Shown in pieces: positions 56,755 to 64,000 of a DNA stretch of 64,000 nucleotides. The stretch's first letter is position 1. Each line of letters begins with the position of its first letter. The notes under the pieces were generated by a model that was not told the origin of the DNA, made no database searches, and saw nothing but the letters and a program-made list of their open reading frames with translations. The stretch comes from Lunularia cruciata (taxonomy: Eukaryota; Streptophyta; Marchantiopsida; Lunulariales; Lunulariaceae), in assembly GCA_948567375.1 (NCBI GenBank), contig OX419755.1, forward strand, positions 42,661,001 through 42,725,000, given 5' to 3'. Both the position numbers and the translations under genes were made by a program.

Positions 56755-56935
56755 TCATATAGAGTCTATTGGGGCTTAGCCCCCTTTGACCTTTTTCATC
56801 TCTCCCAGGTACACGGCTTGATGGGTCTTCATTTGACCTTTTTCATCTCTCCCAGGTACACACAGGGCTTGATGGGTCTTCCATCCTTCATTTTTTCTAG
56901 GCGGTCGTCCCTCTTGTTTTGTTATAATGAAATAG
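56755..56935 (-). repeat. Dispersed repeat R1 with an internal 50-bp duplication
   Basis: On the + strand it reads 'tctattggggcttagcccc', 'ctttttcatctctcccaggt', 'cggcttgatgggtcttc', then the middle again, and 'cttccatccttcattttttc' and 'aggcggtcgtcc'. It is the same core as 2478-3010. Confidence 0.8.
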
Positions 56936-58374
56936 ATCGTAGTACGGTACAATTTAACCTTGATAATATGATGAGAGGTAAGAAACGACAAATGGTATTG
57001 TAACAGGACATACTACGCTAGGCTATGGTGGAAAGAATCGTTAATCTTGTAAACTCGCAATGAGAAAGACATGATTGGAATTGAGCAAGTCCATTCCGTG
57101 TGCTGTATGCTGATTCCAGATGGGGGAGCAGACCTTCACCTGGTTGTAAAACGTACGTTGCCCTGAACTCCTTTCCTTTCCCCATGTTGGAATCTGGTAC
57201 ACCCTGGCTGCACCGTCCACTCCGCAATCACTCCCCGTCGTGTCACCGTCGTAAGAACGCTTACTACCGGGGTCTGGTGTCTGTAGGTGAGGTCTTCCCC
57301 TCAAGGCAGTTTGAAGGGTAAGATGATTGCTTATGGGTCAATATTGGGAGCTTGACCGATTCTTTTGTTGATCCGTGTCAAAGCTTTCTCCGTAGAGGAG
57401 TTTCCTGCAGTCCTTCAGAGACAGGAGAAAATACCGAACACAGACAGACTGAGAACTGAGATGACTGCGAACTCCCGGCCTAGATATCACGGGTAGTAAC
57501 ACCGTAACCTTCACGGCAAGATCCCGTAGGTAGAATCCTCAATGTGTTTATCTAACCTGAGCAGCTTTGACATGCCGTATTATATCTCGTATAGCAATGA
57601 AAAGATATCATGAAGTACGAAGTTTGACAGCGTCTTAATGTTTCTCGTACGAAGTTGTGTTACATATCTGCCCTTGCGAAAGTGAGAGCCAAAGACAAAT
57701 CGCACCTTCGCGACAAGACCCGCGAATCAAATAGAACTCGGATGGAAATCTCATGTCGGTAAACCAAAGCGGGCACAACGGGTATGTGATTGTAAGCATT
57801 GTCTTCAGAGATCGGGGAATGTCATAACGCGTAATCGATCGCCGAGGTGCCTAACTTTCAGAAATTGTGATCATCTGAAGCTGCCTTACTTGACTTCCTG
57901 CCTCAGGTTGCAGTTTGAATTCTCATGGTTTGCTTTCATTCTAGTGAAGACCGGCATTAACGAATAGAAACTGTACATACTTAGCTTCAGCTTCGATAAT
58001 CAAAGCCTTGGTCAAGGAGAAGCCTTGTTAGAACGGCTGACGGTGCTGTTCGCCTCATACACTATGGAATAATTCCCTGAGAATTTAGATTTCAGACTCT
58101 CTACGACAACTTACAGCATATAGAGATGTACATCAATCGTCGTGCTTCAGCTGCATTCTCAACACATTGGCATCCCTCGCAGTCGTTCGTCGATTTCCAG
58201 GCATCTGGTAGAAGTAAATCTCCAACGCTCGGCCACTCTTCTTTCCTGTCTAAAAGCTCGCAGCACCTTTTCAGAATTCTCAGTCTGAAACAAATTAAGT
58301 ACACCTTCCGATTGAGAAGACCACTTGGCATCCGCGCAATCTTAATATACGGTTTTGACCTGTAGTCTTCTGCT
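56936..58374. other. GC-richer spacer, no gene I can defend
   Basis: Base composition is closer to genic sequence than the AT-rich regions but open frames are short on both strands. The - strand frame at 58101-58331 ('CCELLDRKEEWPSVGDLLL') has no recognised relative. Confidence 0.4.
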
Positions 58375-58993
58375 ATGGCCGATTACAATGATGTTTTCTC
58401 CGGGGATGACTCTCCTCCATGGCTCACTGCGTCTCAAGAAAACGAAGGTCATCAGAAAATGGGCACACAATCATCAGTACATCGACACACAAACGCAACA
58501 GCGGATCGTGATACCCACGCTGGTGAGGTGGAGGTGGTTGCAGCTAGCGCTTCGACAGTTCTGGGACGATGCAGGAATGTAAGGAATGATATCGGCTGAA
58601 CAATTCAATTCGGATTTTTTCTCGACAATCACAGGATGGATAAGACAGTACCACATGGTGATGACTCAGGGGAACTGCAGTTTAGGGCTTGTAAGTCCTG
58701 AATATGTTTCGCGTACCGAGAGAATTCACGCACTTCGCCAGATGTTTCCGCTGCTTCAAGCGGAGCGAAGCGTAGCTCCAGCTGATGCATTGACGTTCAC
58801 CTGTCTGTTCCCAAGTTGCACGAAGTTCGAACGCGGATGTATGCAAGATCGTGCAGCCTCACCTGCCAGCAGTCCACGGGCAACTTTGAGACGCTCGCCC
58901 GTGCCAATGCTTCAACTTATGCCGGAGCTGGAACACTTCAGATATCACTCCTCAAAGTACAGTGAAGAGACCAAACCAACGACCCAAGTTTGA
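58375..58993 (+). CDS. Possible gene fragment, unrecognised
   Basis: An ATG at 58375 opens 74 codons of plausible protein ('MADYNDVFSGDDSPPWLTAS') ending in a frame that meets a gtaagg donor at 58577. A second frame, 58586-58993, is open for 135 codons ('YVSRTERIHALRQMFPLLQA', 'LTFTCLFPSCTKFERGC'). Acceptors such as tcacag (near 58634) and a gtaagt donor (near 58690) exist, but no splice chain I tried joins all pieces cleanly. I recognise no domain. Confidence 0.3.
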
Positions 58994-59129
58994 GAATAGT
59001 TCCAACGGACGTAAAGAGTGACCCTTACCAATGTTAGTAGAATTTCTCAAACTTGCCTCGCTGCATGCACTGAGTTGCTGAAGCAGAAGGAGATCGGTGT
59101 ACTAGCTTTGGACGTGCACTAGTACAGTC
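58994..59129. other. Left flank of the copia element
   Basis: The pentamer cagtc precedes the LTR. Its partner lies beyond the window. Confidence 0.5.
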
Positions 59130-59555
59130 TGTTAGAAAACACAGTTAAACCCCATGAAGCAAATCATGTAAGGACAACAGTAAGTAAATAACGTGGTTCA
59201 CTTCCTGTGTCGGAAGCTTATTTCGCGGTTGGGCTGAAACAGGCTCACCCAACACTTGATTACTCGCTTCGCTCTGCGCGCGCATATATATATAAACACA
59301 TGGATAGTTCTTCAGCACTGTCATTCGGGTAACTTGCAGGACTTCCCCGAATATTGACCACTCAAGGTATACTTTAATACTTTTCCATAGTAGTACTACT
59401 GAGTAAATATATCTAGACAAGGGCCGGTCCCGCACCTTGTTGTTTCATGTGCCACACCATTGCTCTTGATTGTCATAGTTTTCAATAATCACACCTTTGC
59501 TCTTGACCGTCATAGTCTTCAATGTCAAGTCATTAATAGCAAACCAAATATAATA
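59130..59555 (-). repeat. 3' LTR of the copia element
   Basis: TGTTAGAAAACACAG and following landmarks ('aaccccatgaagcaaat', 'ggacaacagtaa', 'gtggttcacttc', 'gaatattgaccactcaagg') match 63715-64000. The inner edge is set by the polypurine tract and is approximate. Compared with the 5' LTR about 30 bp are missing after 'cacagt'. Confidence 0.85.
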
Positions 59556-59570
59556 ATCTCCACCTTTTGC
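59556..59570 (-). other. Polypurine tract of the copia element
   Basis: On the - strand the bases read gcaaaaggtggagat, the usual Ty1/copia form, directly before the 3' LTR. Confidence 0.75.
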
Positions 59571-59575
59571 TTGTA

Positions 59576-60192
59576 TCAACCATATCATCCCAAAGAGTAA
59601 CATTTACCCTTGAGCAAGTTCATGTGTAACTTGAATTTCTCAACAAGAACATGTTTAGTCAACATATCAACTATTTTTACTTTGGTGCAAATCTTTTGTA
59701 AATTGATCTCACCATGTGTCACCTTGTCCTTGATAGGACGATGTCTTACATCAATATACTTTGTCCTTGAATGATATACTGATTCTTGGCCAAGTGAATA
59801 GAGCTTTGGCTACCACCAAAATATCTAGACTTCATGTTAGGGAGTATTGCATCCTTGGCTGATCTTTGTAGCCATATTACCTCTTTGGCAGCCTCATTTG
59901 TTACCATATATTCTGTCTCTATAGTAGAAAGAGCAACAATAAATTGGAGAGTAGACTTCCAACTTACTACACCACCACCAAGTGTAAAAATAAATCCTGT
60001 TGTATACCCTCTCTTATCTAAGCCTCCTGCAAAATCAGAATCTACGTACCTTGTAATTCCTCCTTCTTGGTCCTTCTCCACATCAAAGACAATGCCAATA
60101 TTTACAGTCCCTTTCAAGTAACGGAGTATCCACTTCACAACTTCCCAATGTTGTTTCCTTGGATTTGCCATGTATCTACTCACCATACTCAC
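59576..60192 (-). pseudogene. Copia RNase H and end of pol
   Basis: 'RYLKGTVNIGIVFDVEKD', 'RYVDSDFAGGLDKRGYTTG', 'GGGVVSWKSTLQ' and 'ALSTIETEYMVTNEAAKEV' give the copia RNase H with its D-S-D and E residues. A frame change follows at about 59746, then 'VDMLTKHVLVEKFKLHMNLL', the usual end of copia polyproteins. Confidence 0.88.
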
Positions 60193-61136
60193 AGCATATA
60201 TGAGATGTATGGTCTAGTGCAGACCATATCATACATTAAACTCCCAACAACACTAGCATAAGGAATATTTGACATTAATTTTCTCTCCTCCTCATTTGAT
60301 AGAGATTTCTCCAATGATATACTGAAATGACTTGCCATTGGAGTGCTCATTGGTTTTGCATTCTCCATGCCAAAACAAACAAGTAGTTTTTCCAAATATC
60401 TCATTTGAGATATCCATAACTTCCCCTTGCTCCTATCCCGTGCATTTCAATCCCAAGCACCCTCTTTGAAGAACCCAAGTTCTTTATATCAAACTCCTTG
60501 CCACGTTGTACTTTCAATTTCTTCACCACAATCACATCCTCTGCAGAAATCAACATATCATACACATATAGTACCAAGATGATTAAATCAAATACTATAG
60601 GTCCATGTAGCTTCTTGAGGTACACACAACAATCTGACTCACTTCTGTTAAATCCATGCTTCAACATGAAAGAATCAATTTTCATGTAACCAAAGTCTTG
60701 GACTTTGCTTTAGTCCATGTAAAGATGTTTATAACCTGCAAACTGGGTTCTCATTCCTTGGTACCACAAAACCTTCGGGTTGATGCATGTAAATCTCCTA
60801 CTCCAAGTCTCCATGTAAAAAAGAAATTGTAACATCTAGTTGCTCCAACTCCAAGTTATGCAACACATCTATTGCCAACAATGCATGAATTGAAGAGATT
60901 TTTACCACTGGTGAAAAAATCTCATTGAAGTCAATACCTTCTTTTTTGCTATAATACTTTGCTACAAGGCTTGCTTTGTATAGATCTCCACCTGATTTTG
61001 GAAGTCCTTCCTTCCTCTGAAATATCCATCTACAACCAATTTCCTTCCTCTGAAATATCCATCTACAACCAATTTCCTTCCTTCCCATAGGCCATTTTTC
61101 AAGTCTCCAAGTTTGGTTTTCGGCCAAAGACTTCAT
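60193..61136 (-). pseudogene. Copia reverse transcriptase with altered active site and 33-bp duplication
   Basis: The RT starts near 61136 ('MKSLAENQTWRLEKWPMGRK'). It has a perfect in-frame duplication of an 11-residue segment ('KEIGCRWIFQR') encoded by 61011-61043 and 61044-61076. It continues 'VAKYYSKKEGIDFNEIFSPV' and 'LEQLDVTISFLHGDLE'. The catalytic loop reads 'LYVYDMLI' (near 60555), where copia RTs have YVDDM, so the first Asp is lost. The tail is 'MENAKPMSTPMASHF' and 'LMYDMVCTRPYISYML'. A frame break lies between 60798 and 60690. Confidence 0.92.
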
Positions 61137-61440
61137 CTACTCTTCCATTGCACAATGCCATTTTTGACAAACTTGTTGCCTCTTCATATGAAGAAGGCTC
61201 ACCATTCTCCATAAGAAGAGCATAAGCTACAAATGAATCATCAAATCTCTTTGGAGGCCTTCTATCCCTATTTGGATACCTATGCTCATGGATCACTTCT
61301 AGACTTTGCTCTTCTAATGGTTCACTTGGTAGATCTACAAGAGGTGAGATGTCTTCAATTCTAAGATCAATATCTATCTTAACAAAATATGACTGAATTT
61401 GGTTTTTCTTTTCATCTGCTATAGTAATCATCTCCATCAT
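61137..61440 (-). pseudogene. Copia linker before RT
   Basis: 'IHEHRYPNRDRRPPKRFDDS' and 'EEATSLSKMALCNGRVDEV' match the stretch between integrase and RT that is rich in Arg/Pro in copia polyproteins. It overlaps the RT frame by a shift near 61100-61136. Confidence 0.75.
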
Positions 61441-62110
61441 ATTAGTCTCATAAAAAACTACATCCTTCCTTACAACAAGGCAACACCTTTCTGGATCCCA
61501 TAATTATATCCTTTGTATTCTTCTGATATCCCAAGAATATATCTTTTCTAGATTTGGGATCTAAATTTGTACTTTGTTCTTGTTGAATATGAACATAAGC
61601 TATGCATCCAAACACTCTAACTAAATATTAATCAACATGCCAACTATCCATTTTTTGATAGGTGTCTTACACTCAATAGTGGTAGAGGGAGAAATGTTTA
61701 CCAAATGGCAAACCATATTTACTGCTTCTGCCCAAAAGCTCTTCTCCAATCCGGTGTTGCTTAGCATACTTCTTGCTTTCTCCAAGAGTGTATGATTTAT
61801 CCACTCTGCCACACCATTTTTTGAGGGGTACCCGGTATGGTAAAGCAATGAATTACCCCTTCACTCTTACAATATCTATTAAACTCTCCAGATTTATATT
61901 CTCCATCATTATCAAATCTTGAACACTTCACTTTCATTCTAGTTTGTTTCTCCATCATGACATTCCATTATAAAGATAGAGAAGATCTCTGATTTTTGCT
62001 TCATGGTGTAGACACATACTATCCTAGAGTAATCAACCAAAGATACAAAATATAATGCTCCAGATTTTTGAAGCTATAGTGCAGACCCCAAACAACAGAA
62101 TGCACATAAT
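61441..62110 (-). pseudogene. Copia integrase
   Basis: The core scraps are 'YFVSLVDYSRIVCVYTMKQK' (62000-62060), 'YPSKNGVAEWINHTLLEKAR' with the catalytic-Glu region changed ('VAEWINHTL' for 'VAERxNRTL'), and 'GLEKSFWAEAVNMVCHLVN' (61680-61750). Then come 'RVFGCIAYVHIQQEQ' and 'KDIFLGYQ' (61500-61620). Stops occur in the middle. Confidence 0.85.
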
Positions 62111-62111
62111 C

Positions 62112-62444
62112 TTAAACTCCCTTTGTGCAATGAACTCCTGTGGAAAAGCTCACCCTCTGTTGCTTTCTTATTACACAATGCTCACAAAATTTTAACTTAC
62201 AACTTTTAAGGCCCTTCAAAAGTTGTTGCTTGGACAATTCACTTAGACCTCTTTCGCTCATATGACCCAAACATAGGTGCCATAAGAGAGTGAGATCTTT
62301 GGGATCTTCTTTTTCAGAAATAGTACTTGCCACTCCAGAGGTAATGGTATCTCCAACAAGCTCATAAAGATATCCTATCTTCTTGCTCTTCATTACAACC
62401 AATGACCTTGAGTGTTCCATTTTCTTCTCCTCACTTCCAACCAT
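62112..62444 (-). pseudogene. Copia GAG-pre-integrase zinc region
   Basis: 'LLWHLCLGHMSERGLSELSK' with 'CKLKFCEHCVIRKQQRVSF' gives the H-x-H...C-x2-C zinc binding of the integrase N-terminus. The frame is open for about 110 codons. Confidence 0.88.
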
Positions 62445-62730
62445 TTGAGTACAAAGTGCCTAGTGATATCAAATTCTTTCTTAACTCATGAACATGCCTC
62501 ATATCAGCAAGAGTCCACACAACACCATCAAACATCTTAATGTGTATTGTACCAATGCAAATAGCTTTACAAGCCAGGTTGTTCCCTATTATTATAGGTC
62601 TTCCATTGATTGGTTTGTACTCATGAAACCAATCCTTATTTGGACACATATGGTAAGAGTAACCTGAGTCCAATATCCATGACTCCTCAAATTTATCTTT
62701 GTCTTGGCTAACACATAGAACATCATCCAC
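62431..62730 (-). pseudogene. Copia protease
   Basis: 'SWILDSGYSYHMCPNKDWF' carries the D-S-G active site of copia proteases, followed by 'GTIHIKMFDGVVWTLADMRH' and 'ELRKNLISLGTLYSNGWK'. The segment is open and looks intact, although it is frame-shifted relative to the neighbouring zinc region. Confidence 0.88.
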
Positions 62731-62908
62731 AACACCAGATGATTCAAGAATACTTGCTTGATCTGAAAGTTGACCTTTATCCCTGTTGGACTCAAGCCTC
62801 TTGTTATTAAAATCCTTCTTGAAAAAAAATGTCCAACCTTCCTACAAATCCAGTACTTGCCTTTGAAACCTCCAATTCTATAATTGGATCTTGATTTACT
62901 TCTTGATC

Positions 62909-63005
<97 letters not shown>

Positions 63006-63700
63006 TCTGATAAATAGAGCCTCTGGGTTTTCTTTTCATGGTTGGTTCTTTTTCGCATCTTATTGGACAATGATGCTAAAGTGACCTCCTCAAAGTTTAT
63101 ATCATCCTTTCCATATAGAAGAGTTGTGACAAGATGCTCATATGATGGAGAAAGTGAAGTCAATAACAAAAATGCCTTATCCTCCTCTTATAACTTAACC
63201 TCTATGCTCATCAACTCACATATGACTTTGTTAAAAGCATTGGGGTGCTCCATAATACTTTGGTCTGCCTTTGTTTGCAACATATACAACTTCTGTTTAA
63301 GATACAGTGTATTGGTCAAGGACTTGGTCATTTAAAGATTCTCCAGTTTGGCCCATAGTTTTGGTGCAGATTCCTCATTCATAACATTGTTATAGCACTA
63401 CTTCAGCAAGGTTCAACCTAATAGTACCAATAGCTCTGAGATCTGCATCTTCATCTTCTTCATCCTCATCATGTTTGTCCTCATGCCTTTTTCTTAGTGC
63501 TCTATCCAGCCCTTGTTGGACAAGAAGATCCTTCATCTTCAGATGCCAAAGTACCCAAAAACACAATTCCATCAAACTTCTCCATTGCAAATTTAGCATT
63601 TGATTTGGATATCACCCCTGCCATTGTTTTGCTATGGACTTGCTTCTGTGCCCACTTCACTCCACACTCAGATCTCAAAACCCTCTTCTGGACCAACTAA
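62731..63700 (-). pseudogene. Copia gag containing a long (GA)n run
   Basis: Near the 5' end are 'SNAKFAMEKFDG' and 'HLKMKDLLVQQGLDRALR', the copia Gag signature, then 'MLLTSLSPSYEHLVTTLLYG' and 'INFEEVTLASL' (63080-63169). A CT microsatellite (62912-62997) encodes an Arg-Glu run. The zinc-knuckle region after it is decayed ('VGRLDIFFQEGF'). Frame changes near 63170 and 63500. Confidence 0.85.
62912..62997. repeat. (CT)43 microsatellite inside gag
   Basis: An uninterrupted ct run of about 86 bases. On the coding strand it is (ga)n, read as alternating Arg and Glu without stops. Confidence 0.97.
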
Positions 63701-63713
63701 GCTCTGATACCAA
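63699..63713 (-). other. Primer-binding site of the copia element
   Basis: On the - strand the bases read ttggtatcagagctt next to the 5' LTR, the initiator tRNA-Met primer site of many plant copia elements. Confidence 0.9.
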
Positions 63714-63714
63714 T

Positions 63715-64000
63715 TGTTAGAAAAGACAGTCATGATACAAATTGTTAGAAAACACAGTCATGAGAACCTCTCGATATAGCACATCATAAACCCCATGAAG
63801 CAAATACTGTGAGGACAACAGTAAATATAGTGGTTCACTTCGTGTCTCGGAAGCAACCTCCAAGGCCGATACAGGATTAACACTTTATTCCTCCCTGCAG
63901 GGATATTTATAAACATAAAGAGGGATAGTTCCTCATCATGAATTGCGGGACTTCCTTCCTGAATATTGACCACTCAAGGTATCTATTCACTTTTACTTTT
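63715..64000 (-). repeat. 5' LTR of the copia element, cut by the window end
   Basis: It starts TGTTAGAAAAGACAG, with a ~33-bp imperfect tandem duplication of its edge ('attgttagaaaa', 'acagtcatga' at 63713 and 63746). It then follows the 3' LTR. On the - strand tataaata (near 63905) is a candidate TATA box. Confidence 0.88.

Larger units (their letters stand above)
59130..64000 (-). mobile_element. Ty1/copia retrotransposon, nearly complete, truncated by the window end
   Basis: The element reads right to left: part of the 5' LTR (63715-64000), primer site, gag, protease, integrase, reverse transcriptase, RNase H, polypurine tract and 3' LTR (59130-59555). Integrase before RT is the Ty1/copia order. 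Several stops, frame changes and altered catalytic residues show it is not autonomous now. Confidence 0.93.

Noticed and set aside
57018-57321. Coding exons on either strand near 57.1 kb
   Set aside because: Overlapping frames on both strands with no recognisable motif; composition alone is not enough.
62884-63084. Leu-Ser repeat protein on the + strand
   Set aside because: It is the translation of the CT microsatellite in the wrong strand of copia gag.
63699-63713. Second tRNA-like site
   Set aside because: It is the copia primer-binding site; no cloverleaf surrounds it.

Overview
The window looks like nuclear DNA of a land plant. It carries one intron-rich gene for a DEMETER/ROS1-type 5-methylcytosine DNA glycosylase, a family typical of plants, embedded in LTR retrotransposons: Ty3/gypsy chromoviruses with a C-terminal chromodomain and Ty1/copia elements with initiator-tRNA-Met primer sites. 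I see no bacterial, organellar or viral replicon features, operons, CRISPR arrays or RNA genes. The short introns of the glycosylase gene and its divergence from angiosperm proteins suggest a seed-free plant (bryophyte or lycophyte), but that is a guess.

Layout. Bases 1-6.8 kb hold a three-copy 150-bp satellite, local duplications, copies of a dispersed repeat (called R1 here) and a decayed coiled-coil reading frame. Bases 6.8-25.4 kb are one four-level nest of LTR elements. Chromovirus D (+ strand, 6813-25370) is interrupted by a solo LTR, C (8829-9440 plus 21574-21710). C is interrupted by chromovirus B (- strand, 9441-21568). B is interrupted inside its own chromodomain codons by chromovirus A (+ strand, 10020-16518). 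A has a perfect 5-bp target-site duplication and B one with a single mismatch. A fifth, related solo LTR (E) follows at 25447-26017. Bases 26-36 kb are mostly decayed, AT-rich DNA with a LINE-type zinc-finger remnant and one unrecognised coding-like island at 32.0-32.5 kb.

Bases 37.5-44.55 kb carry the DNA glycosylase gene. Sixteen exons join in frame into about 1,339 codons covering the split glycosylase domain, the HhH-GPD helicase-independent base-flipping fold with catalytic Lys and Asp, a 4Fe-4S cluster motif and the C-terminal RRM-like domain. The cysteines of the permuted CXXC unit found in angiosperm relatives are not seen. Its first exon is unresolved. Downstream (44.6-59 kb) are small tandem repeats, hairpins, another LTR (F) inside a decayed coiled-coil frame, AT-rich DNA and a decayed + strand copia fragment (54.7-56.4 kb). 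The right end (59.13-64 kb) is a nearly complete Ty1/copia element on the - strand whose 5' LTR runs off the window.

How the parts relate. The only gene with a clear cellular role is the DNA demethylase, whose family removes 5-methylcytosine often placed on transposons. The transposons around it carry many nonsense codons, several of them of the C-to-T type expected from methylated DNA. The B/D chromovirus LTRs carry perfect heat-shock-element trimers upstream of their TATA boxes, which suggests, but does not prove, heat-responsive transcription.
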